Shown here: one piece after another, positions 1 through 7,949 of the stretch
Layout: the number at the start of each line of letters is the position of its first letter
Numbering within the stretch: the stretch's first letter is position 1
Notes under the pieces: model-generated
Databases searched by the model: none
What the model saw: the letters and a program-made list of their open reading frames with translations, nothing else
Told to the model about the DNA's origin: nothing
Assembly (NCBI GenBank): GCA_009774465.1
Contig: VSNT01000072.1
Span: forward strand, 5,096 to 20,551
Source: Lachnospiraceae bacterium
GTDB taxonomy: Bacteria > Bacillota_A > Clostridia > Lachnospirales > Lachnospiraceae
Direction of reading: 5' to 3'
Length of the DNA stretch: 15,456 bases
Program-made: the position numbers and the translations under genes

Positions 1-61
1 TTGTCCTTTGCAAGCAAGCTCACACGTCCAAACTGTACAACTAATTCTGCATGGCTGACTG
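1..61. other. left edge, no gene identified
   Basis: Sequence downstream of the GH32 stop codon. No terminator hairpin is visible. The minus strand has an open frame to the window edge from about base 59 (reads VSHAELVVQFGRVSLLAKD) but has no start codon or ribosome site of its own, so it cannot be called a gene from here. Confidence 0.3.
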
Positions 62-1546
62 TTAAATCAAGTCATATTTCACAACATCCATATTCACTTT
101 TCCATCTGCAAAGAAGGAAATTCCATCTGCACTCTGGTCTGTGTACATGGTAGCTGTCATAACATGCTCTCCATCATTTACAAAGACCTCCACGCTGAAA
201 CGGTCCAAAATAATTCTCAGCTTGAGTCTGCCGCCGGTGCTGTTTACAAGGCAGCGTCTTTGATGGATAATGGCCTTTCTGGAGCCTGAAAACTTTCTGT
301 CTACCTTTAGTATAGATTCTCTTGGGCGAAAACTCAAGGCTGTATAAAAATTATCATCCTGGGCAAAGCGAATCGCCGCTTTCTGATAAAGCTCCTGTCC
401 TTCCTGTGGCCTTAATTCCACTTCCATATCCACTCTTCTTCCTCTGACACCCTCAAGACGGATAATATCTGAAAAAGAAACATTTTTATGTTCCACCTTA
501 TTGCAGCGCAGCTCATCCAGTTCTCTCACAGGTCTTTGATACAATCTGCCATTTTTTACCGACAGTTCTCTGGGAAGGCTCATCTGGCCAAACCAGGGTT
601 CCTCCGGCGTTCTTAAACTGCAGGTGCCCCAGTTCTGCATCCAGCCGATCATAATTCTCCGCCCGTCCGGAGAAAGTACCGTCTGGGGTGCATAAAAATC
701 AATACCATAGTCAATAGACTGATCATGCTTTTCCGTAAAAGTACCTGCTTCTTCGTCAAAATCTCCTATTAAGCAAAGCGTCCCATCTCCATTGTGATAT
801 TCAAATCCTTTCGGGAGCATCCCCTGGGGATTGGCAAGCAGCACCCAGGCATCATCCAGTTTAAAAAGATCCGGACACTCCCACATCTTTCCAAAACGAT
901 AGTGATTAGATATCAGCACACTTTTAAACTTCCATTCAAAACCGTCTTTACTTGTATACAATAAAATCTGTCCGCTTCCATCTGCCGGCCGGCTCCCTAT
1001 CACACAATAGAAAGTGCCATCTGAGGCCTTCCACATTTTGGGATCGCGAAAATCAACATTGCTGGCGCCTTCGGGAAGATCCTTTTCATCAAGTACCGGA
1101 TTTTTTGCATATTTTTCGTAATCTACACCATCTCCTATGGCAAGAGACTGAGTTTGTATATCACAAAACACATCATTTTCCAAATGCTTTTTACATACGC
1201 TTGTGTACATAAGCAAATGTCTGCCATCAGGAAGCTCTATTGCACTTCCCGAAAAACATCCATCCTTATCATAGACTTCATCCGGTGCCAGCGCTGCCGG
1301 AAGATATTCCCAATGCAGAAGGTCACGGCTTACTGCATGCCCCCAATGCATACTTCCCCACCTTGATTCGTAAGGATAATATTGATAAAATAAATGATAC
1401 TGCCCTTTGTAATAAGAAAATCCATTGGGATCATTCAGCCAGCCTGTGCGCACAGACAAGTGAAAATCCGGGCGGTCTTCCCTTTTAATTATTTTTTCAG
1501 CCGTCTCCTCATATTTTCTTGCTTCACGTAATGTCTGACTTGTCAT
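62..1546 (-). CDS. GH32 family beta-fructosidase (sucrose/levan/inulin-type hydrolase)
   Basis: This enzyme hydrolyses terminal beta-fructosyl bonds in sucrose or fructo-oligosaccharides. Family signatures are intact: WLNDPNG at residues 36-42 (nucleophile D39), the FSGS block at 98-101, RDP at 167-169 (transition-state stabiliser), and ECPD at 223-226 (acid/base E223). A C-terminal beta-sandwich ends the protein, with the characteristic DRFSVEVFVNDG stretch. At 494 residues it has the usual length of intracellular GH32 enzymes. There is no signal peptide, so it should act in the cytoplasm on imported sugar. The start is supported by AGGTG five bases upstream. It is the last gene of the transporter operon, 31 bp after the binding protein. 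Whether it prefers sucrose, sucrose-6-phosphate or short fructans cannot be read from the motifs; an ABC importer in place of a PTS suggests unphosphorylated oligosaccharides. Confidence 0.93.
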   Translation of the reverse strand: MTSQTLREARKYEETAEKIIKREDRPDFHLSVRTGWLNDPNGFSYYKGQYHLFYQYYPYESRWGSMHWGHAVSRDLLHWEYLPAALAPDEVYDKDGCFSGSAIELPDGRHLLMYTSVCKKHLENDVFCDIQTQSLAIGDGVDYEKYAKNPVLDEKDLPEGASNVDFRDPKMWKASDGTFYCVIGSRPADGSGQILLYTSKDGFEWKFKSVLISNHYRFGKMWECPDLFKLDDAWVLLANPQGMLPKGFEYHNGDGTLCLIGDFDEEAGTFTEKHDQSIDYGIDFYAPQTVLSPDGRRIMIGWMQNWGTCSLRTPEEPWFGQMSLPRELSVKNGRLYQRPVRELDELRCNKVEHKNVSFSDIIRLEGVRGRRVDMEVELRPQEGQELYQKAAIRFAQDDNFYTALSFRPRESILKVDRKFSGSRKAIIHQRRCLVNSTGGRLKLRIILDRFSVEVFVNDGEHVMTATMYTDQSADGISFFADGKVNMDVVKYDLI

Positions 1547-1577
1547 ACTTACACCTGTTCCTTTCTGCTAAAATAAT

Positions 1578-3259
1578 TTATTCTGTTGTTTTTCCGGAAT
1601 ATCGGTCATATGCTGCCTGATATACTGTCAGCAGCTTATCCATTCCACACTTTTCTTTTAAATGCTTAATGTACGCTTCCCATTCCGCATCCGTAGGGCC
1701 GCCATTTTTTATCCATAAGCCTTCCTGCTCTGAAACAGCGCTCTCAAAATTTGCTTTATACCAGTCAATATCGTCCAGCTCCCTGCCGGTAAATACACAA
1801 TCCACAGGATAAGTTGTGGTGCTGTCCACATAAGGCATCCAGAAATCATATAAATCTGTCAGACGCTCAATCGCCCGATCTTCCATGCGGAAAGTAGTCT
1901 GATAGTAATCGCTGAGAATAAGCTTGGGGCCTGCAACTTCACATTCTCCCTTTAATTCTCCCGAACCTTTCCCATATTTCTCCCTGCTTTCCTGATCTGA
2001 AATACTCAGCCATACACCATCTTCATTTTGTCCTGTAAAGTAAACATCAATGGGGCCATATTGAAGCTGCATAACAATTTCCGGATCATACCACATATCA
2101 AAAAACTTCAAAAGATTGGCAGGACTTTTACATGCCTTTGTAATATTAAGCTGGCCGCTGTTAATTCCACCACCGGTACGTACTGTCACATTATGGGTTC
2201 CGTCAGGACCGTCAAGTATGGGAAGAAAAACATAATCTTCTGCATAATCTCCCATTACTTCCTCTATATACCACCAGGTTGCCACGCCTACATACCCCTG
2301 GGAGCATTTTGAAATCAATTGGGTATCTGACTGGCTGAACATTTCTACATCCATCAGCCCTTCCGCATACCAGTCATGAAAGTAGGTAACCGCTTTCCGG
2401 TATGCATCCGAAGTGCATATAAAATCTACCGTTCCATCCTCACGCAGCACCAGATCATTACACACATCATTAGGCCAGTTGGTAAAGCCAAATCCTGCAT
2501 AAAAAATGTTCTGTCCCCAGCACCACTGATCAAATCCCGTACTCATGGGAATCGTTGTGCCCGGATCATTTCCATAATATTTTGCACTCATGTCATTATC
2601 CTTAAAAGCTTTTAAGGCTGTGTGCAGTTCTTCCAAAGTAGTGGGAACCTCAAGCCCCAGATCATCCAGCCATGCCTTATTAATCATGGAAAACTGGGGG
2701 ATAGAATAAATGCTGTAATCTTCCTGGGCGCCAATACCGGCTGTTCCCATGCGCTCCCCTGCCGGAAGACCGTAAATATATCCGTCATCCATCGTAATAG
2801 CGCTTCGGATATCCGGATTTTCTTCCAGAATCCTGTTTAAGTTGGGCATATATTCTTCTGTCAAATAGGGAGTTAAATCAATGAACGTTCCATCATCCCC
2901 ATAGCGGGATATATCATAATTGCTGAATCCCACCCCAAGAAAAGCATCCGGAAGTTCCCCCCTGCAATACGGATATTCACCTGTTCACCCAAAGACTCGC
3001 TCATGGTGGTCCAGTCAATATTTATCCCTGCCTCTTCCTGAAGCTGGTTTAAAACCACATTATCCGTATATCCGGGACTTAAAGCGCTCTGCGCTCCCAT
3101 AATGGCAAACTGGGTTTGGGTTGTATCCGGGTTTGCAACTCCCTTTTCGTGATGTCCATAGTCTTTATTTCCGCACGCCGTTAATGATAACACAAGACCT
3201 GTTGCAAGTACATAGGCTATTATCTTTTTTCCATAACTGCACTTATTTCTCTTTCTCAT
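1578..3259 (-). pseudogene. ABC transporter solute-binding lipoprotein, frameshifted
   Basis: Extracellular sugar-binding protein of the large (about 560-residue) type that partners LplB/YtcP permeases. The start is ATG at 3259, because AAAGGA lies eight bases upstream; an upstream TTG at 3280 gives a slightly longer frame but overlaps that site. Residues 1-29 form a lipoprotein signal with lipobox LTAC (Cys29). The first frame ends at 2873 after about 128 residues. Near residue 99 the frame is lost in a run of six G on the coding strand (2957-2962). Adding one G gives a continuous product of 560 residues (IAGG-ELPDAFLGVGFSNYDISRYGDDG), typical of the family. The remainder to 1578 is intact with no other stops. 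As read, the product is truncated and non-functional. It is the third gene of the operon and should deliver beta-fructosides to the two permeases. A sequencing error in the homopolymer is possible. Confidence 0.85.
2957..2962 (-). other. G6 run where the binding-protein frame is lost
   Basis: Coding strand reads GCA-GGGGGG-AAC. One extra G converts downstream codons from the NFRMLFLG frame to ELPDAFLG, which joins the conserved continuation of the family. Confidence 0.8.
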
Positions 3260-3280
3260 AATCGAATTCCTTTCTGGCAA

Positions 3281-4189
3281 TCAGCCTTTTACTGCACCGG
3301 CCATAAATCCTTTTTCAAAATACTTCTGTACAAAGGGATAAATAATCAGCATCGGAACAGCCGCTATGATAATGGATGAAAACTTGATCATTTCCGTCAT
3401 TTTGTTCAGTTCTGCAAATCCGCCGGATATAGTGCTTGCCTGGCTGGCACTTGCTGAACTTTTAATCAGAATATTCCGCAGTACCAAAGGCAGCGGAGCC
3501 TTTTCCGGTGATGGCAGATAAATCATGGAAGTAAACCAGTCATTCCAGTAGGCCACCATACTGAAAACCACCATAACCGCCATGATAGAGCGGCTGAGAG
3601 GCACCACAATGCGGATAAATGTAGTCCATCTGGAAGCACCATCTATTTTTGCAGCTTCCTCCATTGACTTTGGAATACTGTTTTCAAAGAAGTTCCTCAC
3701 AATAATCATATTTCCAACTGCAACTCCACCCGGTAAAAAGAGGGCCCACATATTATTAATCAATCCTGTCTCTTTTACAATCAAATAGGTAGGAACCATG
3801 CCTCCGCCAAAGTACATTGTGATAATAAAGAAAATGCTTAAGGCTTTTCTTCCGGGCAGATCTTTCACACTTAAAGGATAAGCCGCCAGATAAAGCACTA
3901 CCACTGAAAACACCGTACCGATAATCGTATATTTAAAACTGTTGAAAAGACCGGTTAAAATACTGGGATCTGCAAACACTGCCTTATATCCGTCCAGAGT
4001 AAACTGACTGGGCAGAAGGAACGTCTTTCCCGCATACACATCATATGGATTTGACACGGAAGCAATCAGCACATAGTACAATGGATATGCAACTATAAAC
4101 AGGATAATGGCACAGATAACAACAAGTATCATGTCACTGCTTCTTTCAGAAAGTCCTGTCAACTTTCCAGTCTTCGTATTCTCTTTCAT
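3281..4189 (-). CDS. carbohydrate ABC transporter permease, YtcP/CUT1 type
   Basis: Inner permease subunit of a sugar importer, 302 residues with about six membrane segments (first near residues 20-43). The cytoplasmic EAA loop that docks the ATPase is present around residues 177-197 (EEAA, invariant G184, P197). The start is certain: GGAGGTG lies just upstream of the ATG. The stop codon of the preceding permease overlaps this ribosome site (TAGGAGG), which indicates tight translational linkage. It ends immediately before the binding-protein gene. No ATPase gene is present, as is usual for this transporter group, which commonly shares one MsmX/MsmK-like ATPase encoded elsewhere. The frame is intact, but its heterodimer partner is interrupted by a stop codon. 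Confidence 0.92.
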   Translation of the reverse strand: MKENTKTGKLTGLSERSSDMILVVICAIILFIVAYPLYYVLIASVSNPYDVYAGKTFLLPSQFTLDGYKAVFADPSILTGLFNSFKYTIIGTVFSVVVLYLAAYPLSVKDLPGRKALSIFFIITMYFGGGMVPTYLIVKETGLINNMWALFLPGGVAVGNMIIVRNFFENSIPKSMEEAAKIDGASRWTTFIRIVVPLSRSIMAVMVVFSMVAYWNDWFTSMIYLPSPEKAPLPLVLRNILIKSSASASQASTISGGFAELNKMTEMIKFSSIIIAAVPMLIIYPFVQKYFEKGFMAGAVKG

Positions 4190-4199
4190 GCCGCACCTC

Positions 4200-5141
4200 C
4201 TATATAAAGCTGGTGTCTTCGGATATCTTACCCGCCACCTTATTGACTATAATCAATAAAATAATGTTAATTGCCGTATTAAACAGACCAACCGCTGTTG
4301 AATAACTGTATTTTGCATTTTCAATACCCTGCTGGTAAACGTAAACAGCAATCACATCACTTGTTGCCTTATTTAAATCTGTCTGCAAAAGCCATACCTT
4401 TTCAAATCCCACATTCATCAGGCCTCCGGCGCTCATAATCAGATTTAACACCATAATGGAAGTAAGCTCCGGTATATCAATATGCCTGATTCTCTGAAAC
4501 AGCGACGCTCCGTCCACCTTTGCCGCTTCATATAAAGAAGTATCCACATTGGCCAATGTTGCCATATAAACAATGATTCCCCAGCCTGCATCCTGCCAGA
4601 TTCCGGAAGCAATATAAATGGTACGGAACGCAGCAGACTCTGTCAAAAAGTCAATGGAAGTTCCTGCAATCAAGTTGATTAAGCCACCCGATGGACTTAA
4701 AAAAATACGAATCATACCGCAGATAACCATAATGGAAATAAAGTGAGGTGCATAAAGCACTGTCTGGGTTACCCTTTTAAATTTCTAAAACCGCATTTGA
4801 TTTAACATAAGCGCCAGAATAATTGGAATTGGGAATCCCCACAGCAGGCTGTACAAGCTCAGCAGTATGGTATTTTTCATCATACGCCCAAAGGTTGGTG
4901 CGCTGAAAAACCGTTGAAACCATTCCAGACCAATCCATTCACTCCCCATAAATCCCCGACTGGCTTTATAATCCCTGAAAGCAATCTGTATGCCATACAT
5001 GGGTATGTACTTATAAATAATTGTGAGAGCCACCGGAATCAGCAGCATTGCATATAGCTGCCAGTTGTCCCGTATGCGCCTCCCAAGAGCTCCCTTTGGT
5101 GCCGATGCCGCAGGGGCAGTAGCCGACCTGATTTTACTCAT
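4200..5141 (-). pseudogene. carbohydrate ABC transporter permease, LplB type, with in-frame TAG
   Basis: First gene of the fructoside operon and heterodimer partner of the YtcP-like permease. Codons 1-118 give an N-terminus with a charged cytoplasmic tail and the first membrane spans (YAMLLIPVALTIIYKYIPMYG). Codon 119 is TAG (4785-4787). The same frame then continues without shift through KFKRVTQTVLYAPHFIS to the natural end at 4200, giving 313 codons, the family's usual length. The family normally has Lys in this RFKKFKR stretch, so one A-to-T change (AAG to TAG) explains the stop. The EAA loop (about residues 205-224) lies beyond it, so the truncated product cannot couple to an ATPase. TAG ends other genes here (this gene, the LacI gene), so it is a real stop. 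The start has AAAGGAGAG six bases upstream. Confidence 0.87.
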
Positions 5142-5202
5142 ATTTTCTCTCCTTTCTCGTGAGAGGATACAACCTCATAAAAATGTTACCTGTTAACTTC
5201 AA

Positions 5203-5292
5203 ATTATAACTTTACATGTTGACGCGCATCAGTTCATGAAACGTTATTTCGCTTTCTGTAATAAAATTATCACTTTACTTGCCTTTCGTCAA
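5203..5292 (-). promoter_or_regulatory. candidate promoters of the fructoside transporter operon
   Basis: Two possibilities on the minus strand. The outer one has -35 TTGACG (5287-5292) with -10 GATAAT (5266-5271, 15-bp spacer) or TAATTT at 17 bp. The inner one has an exact TATAAT (5203-5208) with a poor -35 near 5226-5231. The TAACGTTTCA word at 5237-5246 would lie just downstream of the outer start or over the inner -35, both fit repression. Confidence 0.4.
5237..5246 (-). promoter_or_regulatory. operator-like half site for the LacI regulator
   Basis: Minus strand reads TAACGTTTCA, identical over ten bases to the core of the palindromic site on the other side of the divergent region. The central CG flanked by AA/TT is typical of LacI-family operators. 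Assignment to the adjacent regulator is inference. Confidence 0.4.
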
Positions 5293-5385
5293 CGTATATC
5301 TTGAAATTTACAGCTATTTTTTTGATTTTTAGTAATAATATACAAATTCATTTATGCATATTTACCATATTTTCTGGTTCATGTT

Positions 5386-5403
5386 TTATGTAACGTTTCA
5401 CAA
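5386..5403 (+). promoter_or_regulatory. imperfect palindromic operator (LacI type)
   Basis: TTATGTAACGTTTCACAA is an 18-bp imperfect palindrome around a central CG, with six of eight flanking positions symmetric. It lies about 17 bp upstream of the regulator's -35. It shares TAACGTTTCA with the site in front of the transporter operon, consistent with one repressor controlling both directions. Confidence 0.45.
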
Positions 5404-5419
5404 TTTTCATGAAAAGTTC

Positions 5420-5448
5420 TTTACAAAATGCGTATGCTGTATTATAAT
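5420..5448 (+). promoter_or_regulatory. sigma-A promoter of the LacI-family gene
   Basis: -35 TTTACA (5420-5425), 17-bp spacer, -10 TATAAT (5443-5448). Near-consensus. Transcription should start near 5455, only a few bases before the ribosome site, which rules out the longer upstream reading-frame extension from 5354. Confidence 0.8.
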
Positions 5449-5458
5449 GAGTTCATCT

Positions 5459-5465
5459 AAGGAGG
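5459..5465 (+). promoter_or_regulatory. ribosome binding site fixing the LacI start
   Basis: AAGGAGG. It is two bases from ATG 5468 and eight from ATG 5474, both in frame; the spacing favours 5474. Confidence 0.75.
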
Positions 5466-5473
5466 AAATGCTC

Positions 5474-6487
5474 ATGAAAAAGACAAATTCTATTCCTACT
5501 ATGAAAGATGTTGCCCTGGAAGCCGGTGTTGCTCTTGGTACGGTATCAAAGGTAGTAAACGGCCTGCCGGTAGGGGATTCCTATAAAATCCGCGTAGAAG
5601 AGGCCATCAGGAAACTTAATTATCAGGTGAACAGTTATGCTCAGGGCCTTAAGGCAAATAAAACCCACACGGTAGCTCTTTTAATCCCCAATACCTTAGA
5701 GCCTTTTTTCGCTTCTCTGACTTATTATATTAATCTTTCCCTGTTAAAGAGAAAGTACCGAATGCTCCTTTGTTCCACTGACTACGACTCCGGACTGGAA
5801 CAGGAGTATATTACAATGGCCCAGCAAAATAAAGTAGACGGAATCATTGGCCTTACCTATAATCCTGACCTGATTGTTGACGAAACCACTCCTTTTATTG
5901 CCATTGACCGCTCTATGGGAGCCAAAATCCCCTGTGTGGCCAGCGACAATTTTGCCGGCGGACAGTTAGCGGCTGAAAAGCTTGCCGATCTTGGCTGCAA
6001 AAATGTTGCATTCTTAAGAATTGGTTCCTCCTTAACCAATGAGCCCAACAAGCGAAAAGCCGGATTTGAAAATGGATGTCTTGCACGGGGATTAAATTAT
6101 GAAATGAAAATTTTAAACGACGGAGAGCCCTATGAAGAGTTTGAAACTTTTCTCACTGAACATATACGTGAAGGGAAATTATCTTTTGACGGAATATTCT
6201 GCGTAACAGATTCTCTGGCCTATTCTATTGTAAAATCACTGCGTCGGATGAACCAGAAGGTTCCCGAAGACGTGCAGGTAATCGGCTTTGACGGCATACG
6301 TCATTTCGGCGGCAAGGAATACACCTGTTCCACTATCGTACAGCCTGTATCTGAAATTGCAGAAATGTGCGTTGACCTTCTATTGCAGGAAAACATGCCT
6401 GCAAAACCGCCCCTTGTCTGTCTTCCCGTCACCTACGCTTATGGAGGCACCACATCCGAGCCCTCCATACAGGAAGAAAAGGCATAG
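5474..6487 (+). CDS. LacI-family transcriptional regulator
   Basis: Local sugar-responsive repressor, 337 residues, the standard family length. The N-terminal helix-turn-helix is clear at residues 9-30 (TMKDVALEAGVALGTVSKVV then NG), followed by the hinge region (YAQGLKANKTHTVALLIPN) and a periplasmic-binding-like effector core containing IGFDGIRHF and a C-terminal STIVQP stretch. It is divergent from the transporter/GH32 operon with operator-like words in the shared region, so it most likely controls that operon and itself, with a fructoside or fructose-derived effector (inference). Start chosen by ribosome-site spacing and by the promoter at 5420-5448. The gene is intact although two of its presumed target genes are broken. 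Confidence 0.92.
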   Translation: MKKTNSIPTMKDVALEAGVALGTVSKVVNGLPVGDSYKIRVEEAIRKLNYQVNSYAQGLKANKTHTVALLIPNTLEPFFASLTYYINLSLLKRKYRMLLCSTDYDSGLEQEYITMAQQNKVDGIIGLTYNPDLIVDETTPFIAIDRSMGAKIPCVASDNFAGGQLAAEKLADLGCKNVAFLRIGSSLTNEPNKRKAGFENGCLARGLNYEMKILNDGEPYEEFETFLTEHIREGKLSFDGIFCVTDSLAYSIVKSLRRMNQKVPEDVQVIGFDGIRHFGGKEYTCSTIVQPVSEIAEMCVDLLLQENMPAKPPLVCLPVTYAYGGTTSEPSIQEEKA

Positions 6488-6530
6488 AAACCAAAGAACG
6501 AAAAAAGCATATGGAAAGGCAGGACTTGAT

Positions 6531-7319
6531 ATGCGTATTGGAAACCTGGAAGATATTGCCCCTTCAAAAACACATGAGTTTCCAAAGGAAACAGATGCAA
6601 AAGCGCTTCCTGAAGAAACTGAAAAGGAAAAGAAGCAAAAAAAATGGAAAAACTGGTGGTACTACCATAAATGGTATGTAATCTGCGGCCTGATTATTCT
6701 TATCATCACAGGCAGCCTGATTAAAAACGCTCTTGGCATTGGAATCAAATCCCCTGACTTTCAAATTGCCTACATCGGGAAAACAATGCTTCCGGAGGAA
6801 ACCGTAACCGCCTTGGAGAAAGCCTTTGCCTCTATTGCATCAGATTTTAATGGAGATGGAGAAATTATTGTACAAATTAACCAGTACATAGATGACGCGC
6901 AGCTCTCCGGAACAGATGCAGAAGCTGCTTACTACGAATATGCCTCTGAAATTTCTCTGATTGGAGATATTTCAGAATGTGAAAGCTATTTCTTTTTAAT
7001 GGATTCTCCCGACCAGTTTCAGAAGGAGTTTCAGCTCCTTGCCACCGCTGATGGAGACTGCCCGAATGACGCTGATTATTCCACAACAGACAAGGTCATC
7101 TCGTGGAGCTTATGCCCTCTTCTTACCGGGATGGAGCTTGGCACCTATTCTACCATAATACTTGGAGAAACCATAACCGGAAACAATCAGGAACTGCTTT
7201 CAAAGCTCTATCTTGGAAGACGATGTTTTTTTACCGATAAGCAGACAGAAAATGCTGATAAATGCAGTGAATTATGGGATCTGCTTTATTGCATACAGCA
7301 ATCGGACTTATTACCATAA
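6531..7319 (+). CDS. single-pass membrane protein of unknown function
   Basis: 262 residues, family not recognised. The start is ATG 6531 with AAAGGCAGGA just upstream; the longer open frame back to 6288 overlaps the LacI gene and is not believed. Residues 1-47 are hydrophilic, strongly charged and Lys/Glu-rich (EKEKKQKKWK), ending in an aromatic stretch (NWWYYHKW). One membrane helix covers about residues 48-66. The remaining roughly 195 residues should be outside the cell and acidic. At residues 105-112 DFNGDGEI resembles a DxNxDG calcium-binding loop, though a single such loop is weak evidence. The gene follows lacI by 43 bp and the next gene follows by 25 bp, so the three may share a transcript. 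An A8 run at 6637-6644 lies in the charged tail, in frame here. Confidence 0.75.
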   Translation: MRIGNLEDIAPSKTHEFPKETDAKALPEETEKEKKQKKWKNWWYYHKWYVICGLIILIITGSLIKNALGIGIKSPDFQIAYIGKTMLPEETVTALEKAFASIASDFNGDGEIIVQINQYIDDAQLSGTDAEAAYYEYASEISLIGDISECESYFFLMDSPDQFQKEFQLLATADGDCPNDADYSTTDKVISWSLCPLLTGMELGTYSTIILGETITGNNQELLSKLYLGRRCFFTDKQTENADKCSELWDLLYCIQQSDLLP

Positions 7320-7344
7320 AATGAAAGAAAGGATATTCGCTATT

Positions 7345-7935
7345 ATGAAACTTAAATTTTTGCCCTGCCTGCTTTTCATCATCTTTCTATTAACCGGCTG
7401 TTCTGTCTTTCCTGCAAAAGAACAGGAAGATACCTGGACCGACTCAGGCTATGTCACCGTCGGTCATCATCTGACAATTAAAAATTCCGGCAATGGATTA
7501 TCTTTGCTTAACAACATGGATGTTCTTTCTGCAGATGGATTATACTATGCTGCTTTTACCATAGGGGACTTTGAGCCTTACGAAAACAGCGACGGTGACA
7601 CCGTCAATCTGTATGACGCCCAGTTTTACCTTGTTCTGGGAGAGTATTCAAACAGCACAAATGCCCAAAACAATATGAACAAGTGGCTTACTGCCGCCAA
7701 AGAAAACTATCAGATCTTATCTGAAGAAGAGATCACCTGCAATGGACAGCCCTATTTGCTCATCACCTACCGCTTCATAAATGAAGAAAACCCTTATGAC
7801 CGGGGCATTTCCGCTTTTGGTGTCAGCGAAAACAGTGCTGTATGCATAGAACTGACTTGCAGGAAAAACTTTGAAAATGATTTAAGAACACTAATGATGG
7901 ATTTTTTAGATAATTGCACCTTCAATGCCGACTAA
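7345..7935 (+). CDS. small lipoprotein of unknown function
   Basis: 196 residues, family not recognised. The N-terminus is a lipoprotein signal, MKLKFLPCLLFIIFLLTGC, with lipobox LTGC and lipidated Cys19. The mature part is acidic and soluble-looking, rich in Asn, Tyr and Glu, with a FTIGDFEPYENSDGDTVNLY segment and a C-terminal half containing beta-strand-like stretches. The start at 7345 has AAAGGA 11 bases upstream; an in-frame ATG at 7321 lacks a ribosome site. It lies 25 bp after the membrane-protein gene in the same direction, so the two are probably co-expressed at the cell surface. It ends convergently, 14 bp from the sortase gene's end, with no strong terminator between. Confidence 0.75.
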   Translation: MKLKFLPCLLFIIFLLTGCSVFPAKEQEDTWTDSGYVTVGHHLTIKNSGNGLSLLNNMDVLSADGLYYAAFTIGDFEPYENSDGDTVNLYDAQFYLVLGEYSNSTNAQNNMNKWLTAAKENYQILSEEEITCNGQPYLLITYRFINEENPYDRGISAFGVSENSAVCIELTCRKNFENDLRTLMMDFLDNCTFNAD

Positions 7936-7949
7936 AAAGCTGTTTTTAC

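Noticed and set aside
4785..4787. Readthrough or recoding of TAG in the permease
   Set aside because: TAG ends at least two genes here in the normal way and no suppressor or recoding element is visible.
5386..5403. CcpA cre site
   Set aside because: The spacing is two bases shorter than the TGWAANCGNTNWCA consensus; a LacI-type operator fits better.
5354..5473. 40-residue N-terminal extension of the LacI-family protein
   Set aside because: It spans the promoter at 5420-5448 and the ribosome site; family proteins begin just before the helix-turn-helix.
6288..6530. 81-residue extension of the membrane protein into the LacI gene
   Set aside because: It is another frame of the LacI coding region; ATG 6531 has its own ribosome site.
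7933..7948. TAAAAA-GCTG-TTTTTA palindrome between convergent genes as a bidirectional terminator
   Set aside because: The stem is six A/T pairs only, with no GC core, so terminator function is not supported.
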